Assembly (NCBI GenBank): GCA_963716005.1
Contig: OY970285.1
Location: forward strand, 186,001-250,000
Length of the DNA: 64,000 bases
DNA from: CAVRUF01 sp963716005
Lineage (GTDB): Bacteria; Actinomycetota; Thermoleophilia; Gaiellales; Gaiellaceae
Reading direction: 5' to 3'
Shown here: in pieces, positions 38,651 through 48,593 of the stretch
How positions within the stretch are numbered: position 1 is the stretch's first letter
How the letters are laid out: every line of letters starts with the position of its first letter
The notes under the pieces: model-generated
The model's input: the letters and a program-made list of their open reading frames with translations, nothing else
Told to the model about the DNA's origin: nothing
Databases searched by the model: none
Made by a program: the position numbers and the translations under genes

Positions 38651-41600
38651 ATGTTGGGGAGCCGCACCCATCTCTAGGCGCCGCGCTGCGCATTTTCTCG
38701 CCGTACTGACCGTCCTGGTCGTAGCGGGGCTGCTCGCCCTGCCCGCGCAGGCCGCGCCGAACACGTCGACCATGCCCGTGACGCAGCCGGCGTCCTACTG
38801 GGGCGTCGAGATCGACCGCACGTCGTACCGGCTGCTCACGTCCAAGCTCGTCACTCGCCTCCGCAAGGCGGGCGTGAACACGCTCGTCGTCCGGCCGGGG
38901 ACGCTGACAGCCGCGCAGACGGCGAGGGTTCGCAGGTTCGCCTCGCGCGGAGGCCTGAGCATTCTCGTCCCGATGGCGGAGGGCTCGCCCTCGTCGGCCG
39001 GAACGGTCTCGACCGCGCACGCTGCCTGTCGCGCGCTCAAGCTCGCCTCCGCCGGAAGCCGCTGCGCCGTCTACGCGCAGACCGTCGCCTCGGCGCACGC
39101 CATCGCAGCGCGCGGAGCCGCCGACGTCGTTCTCGTGCGCGCCGGCCTCGGCTCGCTCAAGGGTCTTCGCACCGCGCCCGGACGCATCGTCGCCACCGCA
39201 ACCCTCTCGTCCGCCTTCAGGAAGACCACCTGGCGCAGGGGCGCGATGGTCGCGCGCTCCGGCCGCGCCGTCGATCTCTCGGTCGCGCTCCGAACCCGCA
39301 AGGCGGCGCTCGGCGGCTACCTCGCGATGCTCAAGCCTCTCGCGACTCTGGGCGACCGCCGCGCTCCGGCGAGGCCCGCCGGGCTCGGGACGACCGACCT
39401 GACCGGCTCCACGACCACGCTCGCCTGGGGCGCCGCGAGGGACAACCGCGGCGTCACGCGCTACGGCGTCTACCTGGACGGGATCCGCATCCGCGAGGTC
39501 GTCGGCCGCGCCGCGGCGCTTCCGGGCCTTCCGTGCGGCGGCGCGCACCTGATCGAGGTCGACGCAGCCGACGCCGCGGGCAACCGCTCGGCGAAGGCCG
39601 CCATCACCCGCTCGGTCGGTTCCTGCACGCCGGGGACTTCCGCCCCCGGACTCGTCGCCGCCTACGGCTTCGACGAGACGAGCGGATCCGGCACGAGCGA
39701 CGCTTCCGGTTACGGGAACCACGGGACGCTGACCGGCGCCTCGCGCACGGCGAGCGGACGGTTCGGCCGTGCAGTCAGCTTCGACGGCGTGAACGACCAG
39801 GTCGCCGTCTCCGACTCCACCTCGCTCGATCTCACCGACGAGATGACGCTCGAGGCGTGGGTACGCCCGACCTCGGCGAACTCCGGCTGGCGCACCGTCG
39901 TCCTCAAGGAGCAGGCCGACGACCTCGTGTACGGGCTCTACGCCGCCGCGACCGGCTACCGGCCGAGCGGCCACGTCTTCGTCGACGGTGACGACGAGCG
40001 CGTGCAGGCGCCCGCCGCGCTCCCCGCGAACGAGTGGTCGCACCTGGCGACGACGTACGACGGCTCCGCGCTTCGCATCTACGTGAACGGCACGCTCGCC
40101 GACACGTTCGCGACAACGGGTGCGATGACCGCCTCGAGCGGGACCCTCCGGATCGGCGGGAACACGATCTGGAACGAGTGGTTCGACGGCTCGATCGACG
40201 AGATCCGCGTGTACGACCGCGCGCTCACCGCCAACCAGATTCAGGACGACATGGACGATCCGGTCGGATCGCCGGCAGCCGACACGACGGCGCCGACGGT
40301 TCCGGGCAACGTCCACACGACCGCCTCGACGGCGACGACCGTCTCGCTCGCGTGGAACGCCTCGACCGACGCGGTCGGCGTCACCGAATACGGCGTGTAT
40401 CGAGACGGCACGCTCGTCGCCTCGCCTACCGGGACGAGTTCGACCGTCACCGGTCTCGCCTGCGGGACGAGCTACACGTTCGCCGTGGACGCGGCCGACG
40501 CCGCCGGAAACCGCTCCGGCCAGGCGACGCTCTCCGCGACGACGAGCGATTGCCCGACCGGCCCCGACGTCGACGCGCCGACGACGCCGACCGGCTTCGC
40601 CAAGACCTCGTCCACGCAGACCGCCATCTCCGTCTCCTGGTCGGCCTCGACCGACAACACGGCGGTCACGAGCTATCGCACTTATCGCGAGGACGCCACC
40701 GCCGGGAACCCGACCGGAACCTCGTACACGTTCACCGGGCTCACCTGCGGGACGAGCTACTCGCTAGCGGTCGACGCCGCGGACGCCGCGGGGAACCGCT
40801 CCGCCAAGGCGACGATCACCGCCTCGACGAACGCGTGCCCGGACACGACCGCGCCGACCGCGCCGACCGGGCTCTCGGCCACGGCGACCGGGCAGACGAC
40901 CATCTCGGTCACCTGGACGGCGGCCACCGACAACGTCGCCGTGACGTCGTACGGCACGTACCGCAACGCTGCGCCGGCCGGCAATCCCACGGGCACCTCG
41001 TACACCTTCACGAACCTCGTGTGCGGGACGAGCTACACGCTCTCCGTCGACGCCGCGGACGCCGCGGGCAACCGCTCGGCGCAGACGTCGATCACCGCCG
41101 CGACGGCCACATGTCCGCTCCCGGACACCCAGGCGCCGGCCTCACCGGGCAACTTCCGCTCGACCGGCCAGTCGACGACGAGCGTCTCGCTCGCGTGGAA
41201 CGCGGCCACCGACGACACCGGCGTCACCGGCTACGGCGTCTACCGCAACGGCAACCTGATCGCGTCCCCGACCGGTCTGACGACGACCGTGACCGGCCTG
41301 GCGTGCAACACGAGCAACACGTTTGCCGTGGACGCCGTGGACGCCGCGGGCAACCGCTCGCCGCAGTCCTCGGTCTCCGCGTCGACGAGCACCTGTCCGC
41401 CTCCGGGCTCGGCCGATCTCTACATGGCCGCCAACGGGTCCTCCACGAGTAACTGCACCGAGGCCGCTCCTTGCTCCAGCTTCGTCCGCGCCTACACGCT
41501 CGCCTCGCCCGGCGACACCGTGCAGATCGCAGGCGGGAACTACTCCGGCCAGACCATCAACGCAGCGCCGAAGGCCGCCGGAGCCGCGCCGATCGTGTTC

Positions 41601-42506
41601 GAGCCCGCCACGGGCGCGACGGTGAGGGTCTCGAGCGTCCGGGTGAACCAGGGCAGCGCGATCGAGTTCCGCGACTTCACGGTCACCGGAGACACGTACA
41701 ACGGCTGCAACTGCGCCTCGTCGGGCCAGTCCGGCGCGGTCGTCCGCGAGATCACCTACCGCCGGATCAAGATGCAGCAGTTCTTCGTCCGCGGCGCCGA
41801 CAAGGTCAGCTACATCGACGGCGAGGTCGGCCCGAACGACTCCGACGACGGCATGAACTGGATCACCGAGCCGTACCAGTCGAGCGACCCGGCCACCGAC
41901 ATCCTGCTCGACGGGATGCGGATTCACGACTTCACGAAGCACAACGCCGGCGCGCACATCGACTGCGTCGGGCTCGGAAACGCGAACGGCGTCACGATCC
42001 GCAACAGCCGGATCTGGACGTGCGCGCACTTCTCGATCATCTTCGGTACCGATCCTTCGGGCGAGTACACCCGGAACCTGACGATCGAGAACAACTTCCT
42101 CGACTGCTGCGACCCGTCGGGCGGAGGCTTCTACTCGATCGGCCTCGGCGACGGCGCCAACGTGATGATCCGTTTCAACTCGGCGACGCTCGGTTTCGGG
42201 TGGCTCAACCCGAACGGCGACGGCGTCACGAACGACGTCATCGACTCGAACGTGATCTCGAACAACTCCTCGCAGAACTGCTCCAAGGCGACGTGGCGCT
42301 ACAACGTCGTCGCCTCAGGGAGCGCGTGCGCCAACGGCATCGTGGCCGCGACCGGATTCGTCTCGGATCCGCTCGACCTCCATCTGAAGGCGGGCGCGGC
42401 GGCGATCGGTGCAGGGAACCCGACGTCGTACCCGGCGACGGACATCGACGGCGACGCACGTCCGCGCGGGAGCCGCGCCGACGCCGGCGCCGACGAAGCG
42501 AACTAG
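38651..42506 (+). CDS. Secreted FN3/LamG protein with C-terminal right-handed beta-helix
   Basis: About 1,285 residues. The frame is certain from ATG 38772, but a signal peptide (RRRAAHFLAVLTVLVVAGLL, then PAQAAPNTS) lies upstream in the same frame without a canonical start. ATG 38651 would reach it if one C is missing near 38667. Next come a ~190-residue N-terminal domain (SYWGVEIDRTSYRLLTSKLV, possibly barrel-like), FN3 (39370-39625), LamG (39640-40260), four FN3 (40270-41400) and a parallel beta-helix (41410-42506) with SDDGMNWITEPYQSSDPATD and FTKHNAGAHIDCVGLGN, ending DGDARPRGSRADAGADE. Such helices are typical of polysaccharide lyases, epimerases and surface proteins. The helix is paralogous to the next secreted protein. 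Confidence 0.82.
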
Positions 42507-42531
42507 CCTAGAAGCGCTCGCCACTCCGTCG

Positions 42532-42537
42532 TAGACT
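42532..42537 (+). promoter_or_regulatory. TAGACT -10 box, leaderless promoter candidate
   Basis: TAGACT ends six bases before ATG 42544 of the methyltransferase gene; no ribosome-binding site is visible. Confidence 0.45.
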
Positions 42538-42543
42538 CCGCCG

Positions 42544-43278
42544 ATGCGGCAAGGGGTGGAGCGTGCGGCCCACCCGATCTCTCGTTTCGCCTGGCGTGTC
42601 GAACGAGCGGTGCGGGCCTACGGCGTGACCGGCGCAGCCCAGCGTGGCTGGGGCGCCCTCCGATCCGTGCGCGCGGAGCGCCGCAACGGCGACCGTGACC
42701 CGTTCGACGACGAGATGGGCGTGACGACGGCCGGGGTCGTCCGGCTCGAGTCGCTCTCCGTTCCCGCGGAAGGACGCCGGAACGGCCATCGCTACCAGCC
42801 GTCCGACCCGGCGGTCCTGCGGCGCACGATCGAGGCGCTCTCGATCCGCTACGAGGAGTTCGCGTTCGTCGACATCGGCTCGGGCAAAGGCCGCGCGCTG
42901 CTCGTCGCCGCGGAGTACCCGTTCGAGCGCATCGTCGGCGTCGAGTTCGCCGAGGAGCTCCACGAGGTCGCCCAGCGCAACCTCGCCGCGTACTCGAACC
43001 CGGCGCAGCGCTGCACCGCGATCGAGGCCGTCTACGCGGACGCGACCGCCTACGAGCTTCCCGCGCAGCCGCTCGTCCTCTACTTCTACAACCCGTTCCT
43101 CGAGCCCGTCATGCAGCGGGTGATGGCGAACATCGCCGCCTCGCTCGAGGCAGAGCCCCGGCCGGCGTTCGTCGTCCTGTCGCGGGACACGCCGCTCGGC
43201 TCGGCCGTCGAGGCGGCAGGTTTCGTGCGCCGCCACGACCTGGCGGCCGACGACCAGATCTTCGCCCCGGCGAGCTAG
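42544..43278 (+). CDS. Class I SAM-dependent methyltransferase
   Basis: 244 residues, intact. The SAM-binding motif I is FAFVDIGSGKGRALLVAAEY, followed by the acidic end of strand 2 (RIVGVEFAEELHEVAQRN) and AVYADATAYELPAQPLVLYF, then YNPFLEPVMQRVMANI. This pattern fits a group of small-molecule or sugar methyltransferases often seen beside glycosyltransferases. It probably methylates a sugar hydroxyl or a precursor, but the target cannot be read from sequence. It converges with the WecG-like gene, the two stops overlapping. Confidence 0.85.
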   Translation: MRQGVERAAHPISRFAWRVERAVRAYGVTGAAQRGWGALRSVRAERRNGDRDPFDDEMGVTTAGVVRLESLSVPAEGRRNGHRYQPSDPAVLRRTIEALSIRYEEFAFVDIGSGKGRALLVAAEYPFERIVGVEFAEELHEVAQRNLAAYSNPAQRCTAIEAVYADATAYELPAQPLVLYFYNPFLEPVMQRVMANIAASLEAEPRPAFVVLSRDTPLGSAVEAAGFVRRHDLAADDQIFAPAS

Positions 43279-44039
43279 CGCGTCCGCAATCGCGCGCCGG
43301 GCAGCGCCCGCAGCACGAGCAGCAGGAACTGCGTGTTCCCGACGACGTAGCGGCCGGCCATGCGCCGCGGTTCCTGGATCAAGCGGTAGAACCACTCGAG
43401 CCCGGCGCTTCGCATCCACCTCGGCGCGCGGCGCTTCTCACCGGCGAGGACGTCGAACGAGCCGCCGACGCCCATCACGAACGGAAGCCGCATCCGCTCT
43501 CGGTTGCGCGCGAGGAAGAGCTCCTTCGCGGGCGTCTCGAGCGCGACGAACAGGAGGTCGGGAGTCGCCGCGGCGATCGACTCGACCACGTCATGCTCGC
43601 CCTCGGCCCCGAAGTAGCCGTGGTGGCGCCCGGCGATCTCGATCCCCGGGTAGAGATCGCAGATCTCGGCCTCGGCGCGGGCGAGCACCTCGGCGCGCGC
43701 ACCCAGGAGGTAGACGCGGAAGCCCTCACCGCGCGACAGGTCGAGCAGCGCGTGCATGAGGTCGATGCCGGCGACCCGCTCCGGCAGCGGCCTGCCGAGG
43801 AGACGGGCGGCCCAGACGATCACCTGACCGTCCGCGGTCGCCAGCTCGCAGCCGTCGATCGCGGCCTTCAGCTGCTCGTCGCGCTGGTACTTCACGAGCT
43901 TCGCCGCGTTGATCGCCACGTGCTGGATCGACCCGCGTGCGACCACCGTCGCCTGCACGCGCGCGACGGCCTCGGCCATCGTCACCGCGTCCACGGGGCA
44001 GCCGAGGAGATCGATGCGTTTGTCGTCGTTTCCGGTCAC
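43275..44039 (-). CDS. WecG/TagA/CpsF-family glycosyltransferase
   Basis: 254 residues from GTG 44039. RIDLLGCPVDAVTMAEAVAR begins the family domain; VAINAAKLVKYQRDEQLKAA, CELATADGQVIVWAARLLG and VAGIDLMHALLDLSRGEGF contain the conserved Asn and Asp residues; DLLFVALETPAKELFLARN and FVMGVGGSFDVLAGEKRRAP close it. Family members transfer ManNAc-type sugars (UDP-ManNAc or UDP-ManNAcA) to a lipid-linked GlcNAc, which fits the wecB-like gene at 6241. TACCAT eight bases before GTG 44039 supports this start; a longer version from 44120 would overlap the divergent beta-helix gene. Confidence 0.92.
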   Translation of the reverse strand: MTGNDDKRIDLLGCPVDAVTMAEAVARVQATVVARGSIQHVAINAAKLVKYQRDEQLKAAIDGCELATADGQVIVWAARLLGRPLPERVAGIDLMHALLDLSRGEGFRVYLLGARAEVLARAEAEICDLYPGIEIAGRHHGYFGAEGEHDVVESIAAATPDLLFVALETPAKELFLARNRERMRLPFVMGVGGSFDVLAGEKRRAPRWMRSAGLEWFYRLIQEPRRMAGRYVVGNTQFLLLVLRALPGARLRTR

Positions 44040-44101
44040 GGCCGCGGATGGTAGTCCTGCGGTTTTCCTACGACGACCCTCATCCGGCTGGTCCGGGACC
44101 G

Positions 44102-45301
44102 GTGGGCTCGGTCGGGGCAAGCTGCTACGGTGCGCCGATCGCTTCTGCTCGTCCGACCAACGGGAACAGGCGTCTCCCGCTCACATTCGCTCTAGCTCTC
44201 GCCGTCATGGCGGCGTTCAGCTGGAGCGGGGCTGCCGCAGCCGCACCTGGGGCAACGCGCTTCGTCAGCACGACGGGCTCGGACTCGAACCCGTGCACGG
44301 CCAGCCGGCCTTGCCGAAGCCTCGACCGCGCGTACACCGTCTCGCGCCCGGGCACCGTCGTCTCGGTCGCTGGAGGCTCGTATCCCGGCCAGCGGATCGA
44401 CGCGACGCCGAAGAAGAAGGGCCCGAGGATCCTCTTCCGCCCGGCCAACGGCGCCAAGGTGACGTTCTCGAGCATCCGCGTCGTGCGCGGCTCGTACATC
44501 GAGTTCCGCGGCTTCAAGGTCACGAACGACACCTACAACGAAGCCGGCGCGAAGTGGATCTCCTACCGGTACATGTCGATGCGCCAGTTCTTCGTTCGCA
44601 GCGCCGACCACATCCTGTACGAGGCCTCGAACATCGGGCCGAACGACTCGGACGACGGGATGAACTGGATCTCCGCCCAGTACCAGCGGAACGATCCCGC
44701 GACATACATCCGTCTGAACCGGGTCCGGATCCACGACTTCACGAAGCACAACTCCGGGGCGCACATCGACTGCGTCGCGATCGACGACGCCAACCACGTC
44801 TCGATCACGAACTCGCGCTTTTGGAACTGCGAGCACTTCGCGATCCTCTTCGGCCTCGACTCCACGACGAACCGCGGCGCTCGCAACGTCCTCATTCAGA
44901 ACAACTTCCTCGACTGCTGCATCTCGGGCTACTACTCGATCGGGCTCGGCGACGTCGGCGGGCCGATGAAGATCCGCTTCAACTCGCTGACGCTCGGGCT
45001 CGGCTGGCTCGGAGGCACCGTGCGGAACGTGACCGTCGACTCGAACGTGATCGCGAACAACAACGCCGCGAACTGCAACGACGCGACCTGGCGCTACAAC
45101 GTCGTCGCGCGCGGGAGCGCTTGCGGCGGCCGCCGGGCGGCGACGGCGTTCACGGATCCGCCGCAGAACCTCCATCTCAGCCGCCGCAGCGCGGCCGCGG
45201 TCGCCTACGGGAACCCGAAGAGCTTCCCGAGGACCGACATCGACGGCCAGAAGCGCAAGAAGGGCCGCCGTCCCGACGCGGGAGCCGACGAGCTCCACTA
45301 A
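44102..45301 (+). CDS. Secreted right-handed beta-helix protein
   Basis: About 400 residues from GTG 44102. The N-terminal signal peptide (RRLPLTFALALAVMAAFSW, AAAAAPG) is followed by TRFVSTTGSDSNPCTASRPC and a parallel beta-helix ending RRPDAGADELH. It matches the C-terminal helix of the 38651-42506 protein closely (SDDGMNWISAQYQRNDPATY, IHDFTKHNSGAHIDCVAIDD, NNFLDCC). Secretion and a role on the EPS are inferred. The start is uncertain: TACGGT at 44126-44131 followed by six bases would place a leaderless start at an in-frame ATC (44138), not a canonical codon. ATG 44208 would lose most of the signal peptide. Confidence 0.8.
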   Translation: MGSVGASCYGAPIASARPTNGNRRLPLTFALALAVMAAFSWSGAAAAAPGATRFVSTTGSDSNPCTASRPCRSLDRAYTVSRPGTVVSVAGGSYPGQRIDATPKKKGPRILFRPANGAKVTFSSIRVVRGSYIEFRGFKVTNDTYNEAGAKWISYRYMSMRQFFVRSADHILYEASNIGPNDSDDGMNWISAQYQRNDPATYIRLNRVRIHDFTKHNSGAHIDCVAIDDANHVSITNSRFWNCEHFAILFGLDSTTNRGARNVLIQNNFLDCCISGYYSIGLGDVGGPMKIRFNSLTLGLGWLGGTVRNVTVDSNVIANNNAANCNDATWRYNVVARGSACGGRRAATAFTDPPQNLHLSRRSAAAVAYGNPKSFPRTDIDGQKRKKGRRPDAGADELH

Positions 45302-45351
45302 CCGCGCCTAGGACCGTTCGAACGGCGGGCGACGGAGGCTCGCGACGGTCC

Positions 45352-45357
45352 TATCAT
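45352..45357 (+). promoter_or_regulatory. TATCAT -10 box, leaderless promoter candidate
   Basis: TATCAT ends seven bases before GTG 45365; the ten bases CCTATCATCG are identical to those before the acyltransferase gene at 11523. Confidence 0.5.
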
Positions 45358-45364
45358 CGAATTC

Positions 45365-46549
45365 GTGCGGCTTTTCTACAGCTTCCCGCACGCCGTCGGC
45401 CGGCCCGGGATCGGGACGACGGCGTACCACCAGGTCGCCGGCGCGATCCGGCAGGGGATCGACGTCACGCTGGTCTGCACGACGCTCGCGCGTGAGCTTC
45501 CCGGGCATCCGCGCGTGATCGAGACGCTCCAGGTCGGAGGGCGCCGCATCCCACACCGCGCGCTCGGCGTGCGCCGCGCGTACCGGCTGCACGACCGCAA
45601 GGCGGCGCGGATCCTTCGTCAGCTCGCGGACACGATCGACGTCGTCCACGGCTGGCCGGCCGGGTGCATCGAGACCCTGCGAACGGCCCGCGAGCTCGGG
45701 ATTCCGTCCGTGCGCGAGGTGCCGAACACGCACACGGCGTACGCCTTCGAGGCGGTCGCCCGCGAGATCGAAGGGCTCGGCCTTCCGCCCGTCCGCGGGC
45801 ACTCGCACACGTACTCGGCGCGCGTCCTCGCCGAGGAGGAGCGCGAGTACGAGTTGGCCGACGCGCTGCTCATCCCGTCCGAGTTCTCGCTCCAGACCTT
45901 CCTCGACGAGGGTGTCCCGGCCGAGAAGCTGGCGCTGCACCGCTACGGCTACGACCCCGGCGCGTTCGCTCCGGGCGACAAGCCTGACACGCCGGGTCTC
46001 ACGGCCGCGTTCGTCGGCGGGTGCGAGCCGCGCAAAGGCCTCCACTACGCGCTCACCGCCTGGATCGACTCCGGCGCGGCCGACCACGGGCGCTTCGTCA
46101 TCTGCGGCGGCTTCGTCCCCGGCTACGCGGAGGCGCTCGGGCCGCTGCTCGAGCACCCCAGCGTCGAGGTCCTCGGCTTCGTGGACGACCCGGCCGCGGT
46201 GCTGCGCGAGGCGGACGTGCTCGTGCTCCCGTCCGTCGAGGAAGGAAGCGCGCTCGTCACCTACGAGGCGCAGGCGTGCGGGTGCGTGCTCGCCGTCTCG
46301 GACGCCGCCGGCGCCCGCTGCGACCACGGCCGCCACGGCCTCGTCCACGCGGCGGGCGACGTCTGCACGCTCACCACGCACCTGCGGATGCTCGATCAGA
46401 ACCCCGGCTTGCTGGCTCAGATGAGGGCCACCGTGATCGCCGAGCGCGAGCGCCTCACCTGGGACGCGGCGGCGGCGGATCTCACCGGTGTCTACCTGGG
46501 ACTGCGCACGGACCGCCCTGTGCGCGAGCGTGCGCTCGTCGCCGTCTAG
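45365..46549 (+). CDS. Glycosyltransferase family 4
   Basis: 394 residues from GTG. The N-terminal domain starts MRLFYSFPHAVGRPGIGTTA; the C-terminal domain holds AAFVGGCEPRKGLHYALTAW, VEVLGFVDDPAAVLREADVL and the donor-site run VLPSVEEGSALVTYEAQACG, with the EX7E-type pair expected for GT4. Its leaderless-type start (TATCAT box, no ribosome-binding site) separates it from the upstream beta-helix gene. It lies just before the RiPP exporter, but 165 bp and a new promoter divide them, so it belongs functionally with EPS synthesis. Confidence 0.9.
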   Translation: MRLFYSFPHAVGRPGIGTTAYHQVAGAIRQGIDVTLVCTTLARELPGHPRVIETLQVGGRRIPHRALGVRRAYRLHDRKAARILRQLADTIDVVHGWPAGCIETLRTARELGIPSVREVPNTHTAYAFEAVAREIEGLGLPPVRGHSHTYSARVLAEEEREYELADALLIPSEFSLQTFLDEGVPAEKLALHRYGYDPGAFAPGDKPDTPGLTAAFVGGCEPRKGLHYALTAWIDSGAADHGRFVICGGFVPGYAEALGPLLEHPSVEVLGFVDDPAAVLREADVLVLPSVEEGSALVTYEAQACGCVLAVSDAAGARCDHGRHGLVHAAGDVCTLTTHLRMLDQNPGLLAQMRATVIAERERLTWDAAAADLTGVYLGLRTDRPVRERALVAV

Positions 46550-46553
46550 CACC

Positions 46554-46572
46554 TGACCAATCGGCTAGGTAC
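46554..46572. promoter_or_regulatory. CGGCTAG-type operator candidate, site 6, before the RiPP operon
   Basis: TGACCAATCGGCTAGGTAC lies about 66 bp upstream of the transcription start predicted from the TACGCT box at 46627. It shares ACCAA-Y-CGGCTAGGT with site 5. Confidence 0.5.
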
Positions 46573-46626
46573 TCGTCCCCCGAACGGTCTTTCGGGTCTG
46601 GCCTTCAATGCGGCGTTCTCGGCTCC

Positions 46627-46632
46627 TACGCT
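46627..46632 (+). promoter_or_regulatory. TACGCT -10 box candidate of the RiPP operon
   Basis: TACGCT would start transcription near 46639, leaving a 5' leader of about 75 nt that holds the ribosome-binding site GAGGAAGGGGAGAG at 46701-46714. This gene, unlike many neighbours, has a clear Shine-Dalgarno sequence. Confidence 0.4.
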
Positions 46633-46714
46633 CGTGTCAACGGGGTCGCGCGAGGCCCCCGGCGTCCAACGGAAGGAGCGACGCCCTGCAAGGCCGCATA
46701 GAGGAAGGGGAGAG

Positions 46715-47746
46715 ATGAAAGGCGGAAGCATCACCGCCGCCGAGATCGCGGAGGCCGCCGCGCGCCCGATTCCCGTGCCGGCTCCTGCCGTGGCGCCGGT
46801 GATCGAGGCGCACGACCTCGTGCGCAGCTTCCCGAGGACGCTCGCGCTCGACGGCGTCTCGCTCGCCGTCCGTCCCGGCGAGATCGAGGCGCTCCTCGGC
46901 CCGAACGGCGCCGGGAAGACGACGCTCCTGCGGCTCCTCTCCGGGCTCATGAGCCCGACCTCGGGCTGGGTGCGCGTGCTCGGCCAGGAGGTCGAGCGGC
47001 GCAACCGGGAGGCGCGCGGGCTCGTCGGTCTCGTGCCGAGCGGCGACCGCTCGTTCTACCTCCGGATCTCCGGGCTCGAGAACCTCGCCTTCTTCGGCCG
47101 CCTGAACGGCCTGCGCCGGCGCGCCGCTTTCGAGCGCGCGGCCGAGCTGCTCGACCGGGTCGGTCTCGCCGACGCAGCCGAGCGCCCGGTCGGGGAGTAC
47201 TCCCATGGAATGCAGAAACGTCTCTCGGTCGCCCGGGCGCTCATCACCGACCCGGCCGTCCTGCTCGTGGACGAGGCGACCCACGACCTCGATCCCGAGG
47301 GCGCCCGCCGGATTCGCGCCCTCGTCGAGGACTGCGCCGAGCGCGGCGCCGCGGTCGTATGGGCGACGCAGCGCCTCGACGAGATCCGCGGCTTCGCGGG
47401 CCGCGTCACCCTGCTCAACGAGGGCCGCGTCCGCTTCGCCGGAACCGTCCCCGGGCTGCTGGAGCACTCGAGCCTGAACCGCTACGTCGTGCAGCTTCGC
47501 AACGGTCGGCTCACCGCCGGCCGTCTCGCCGCCAAGTCGCAGGAGGCGCTCGGCGTGCTCGCAACGGTGTCGTCCCTGGGTGACGACGACGCCGAGCACT
47601 TCCTGCTCCAGCTCGGCCCGCACGCGCTTCTCGGGTCGGCGTTCGTCGCGCTCGCGGCCGCCGGGATCGACGTGGTCGCCTGCCGCGAGGACAGCTCCGA
47701 CATCGAGAACGCATTCGTCGCCCTGACGACGGAGGACGAGGCGTGA
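46715..47746 (+). CDS. ABC-2 type exporter ATP-binding protein (RiPP cluster)
   Basis: 343 residues from ATG 46715. Walker A is LLGPNGAGKTTLLRLLSGL, the signature is YSHGMQKRLSVARALI, and Walker B is AVLLVDEATHDLDPEGARR. Two departures are visible: the D-loop region reads ATHDLD rather than PTxGLD, and the switch position reads WATQRLDEI, with Gln where His is usual. A C-terminal ~90-residue accessory region follows, as in many drug or polysaccharide ABC-2 ATPases. It overlaps the permease gene by four bases. From context it exports the RiPP product; an EPS role is the alternative. Confidence 0.88.
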   Translation: MKGGSITAAEIAEAAARPIPVPAPAVAPVIEAHDLVRSFPRTLALDGVSLAVRPGEIEALLGPNGAGKTTLLRLLSGLMSPTSGWVRVLGQEVERRNREARGLVGLVPSGDRSFYLRISGLENLAFFGRLNGLRRRAAFERAAELLDRVGLADAAERPVGEYSHGMQKRLSVARALITDPAVLLVDEATHDLDPEGARRIRALVEDCAERGAAVVWATQRLDEIRGFAGRVTLLNEGRVRFAGTVPGLLEHSSLNRYVVQLRNGRLTAGRLAAKSQEALGVLATVSSLGDDDAEHFLLQLGPHALLGSAFVALAAAGIDVVACREDSSDIENAFVALTTEDEA

Positions 47747-48591
47747 CCTCCCTCGCCTTCGGCGGCCCGCGCGTCGTCCTCGGGGAGGCACGCAAGCTGA
47801 ACGCCTTCGTGCGGCGCGACTTCCTGGTCGCGTGGAGCTACCGGATGGGCTTCTTCTCCGACGCGGCGAACCTCGTCGGGCAAGCCCTCGTCTTCTCGTT
47901 CATCAGCCTGATGGTCGACCCCGACGTGCTGCCGACGTACGGCGGCAACGAGGTCTCGTATCTCGAGTTCGCGGCGATCGGCATCGCGCTCGGCGTGTTC
48001 GTCCAGTTCGCGCTCGACCGCGTCGCGGTCGCGGTGCGCGGGGAGCAGCTCATGGGGACGCTCGAGTCCGTGCTCATGACGCCGACCTCGCCCGTGACCA
48101 TCCAGCTCGGCTCGGTCGCGTTCGACCTGCTCTACATCCCGATCCGTACGGTCATCTTCCTCGGCGGGATCGCGCTCGTCTTCGGGCTCCACTTCCAGGC
48201 GTCGGGAATCCTCCCGGCGATCCTGATCCTGCTCTGCTTCATCCCGTTCGTCTGGGGGCTCGGGGTGCTGAGCGCGGCGGCGATCCTCACGTTCCGTCGC
48301 GGCGCCGGCCTCGTCGGGATCGCAATGATCGGGCTCGCGCTCGTCTCCGGGGTCTACTTCCCGATCGACCTCCTGCCGGACTGGCTCGAGCGTATCGCCG
48401 AGCTGAATCCGATCGCCCTCGCGATCCAGGGGATGCGCGAGGCGCTCCTCGGCGGCGCGTCGGCGGTGGACGGCGTGCGCACCGCGGCAATCCTCCTTCC
48501 GATGTCGCTCGTATCGCTGGTCGTGGGGATGTACGCGTTCCGGCTCGCCGTGCGGCGCGAGCTGCGGCGCGGGAGCCTGGGGCTCTACTAG
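47743..48591 (+). CDS. ABC-2 type exporter permease (RiPP cluster)
   Basis: 282 residues with about six hydrophobic helices (FFSDAANLVGQALVFSFISL, FAAIGIALGVFVQFALDRVA, RTVIFLGGIALVFGLHF, GILPAILILLCFIPFVWGL, GIAMIGLALVSGVYF, AILLPMSLVSLVVGMYAF). The ABC-2 family motif region GTLESVLMTPTSPVTIQLG, and the C-terminal YFPIDLLPDWLERIAELNPI, are typical. It pairs with the ATPase upstream; its stop is two bases before the nucleotidyltransferase start. Together they are the likely exporter for the peptide encoded at 52300, though many lasso clusters use a single-chain ABC exporter instead. Confidence 0.88.
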   Translation: MTSLAFGGPRVVLGEARKLNAFVRRDFLVAWSYRMGFFSDAANLVGQALVFSFISLMVDPDVLPTYGGNEVSYLEFAAIGIALGVFVQFALDRVAVAVRGEQLMGTLESVLMTPTSPVTIQLGSVAFDLLYIPIRTVIFLGGIALVFGLHFQASGILPAILILLCFIPFVWGLGVLSAAAILTFRRGAGLVGIAMIGLALVSGVYFPIDLLPDWLERIAELNPIALAIQGMREALLGGASAVDGVRTAAILLPMSLVSLVVGMYAFRLAVRRELRRGSLGLY

Positions 48592-48593
48592 TC

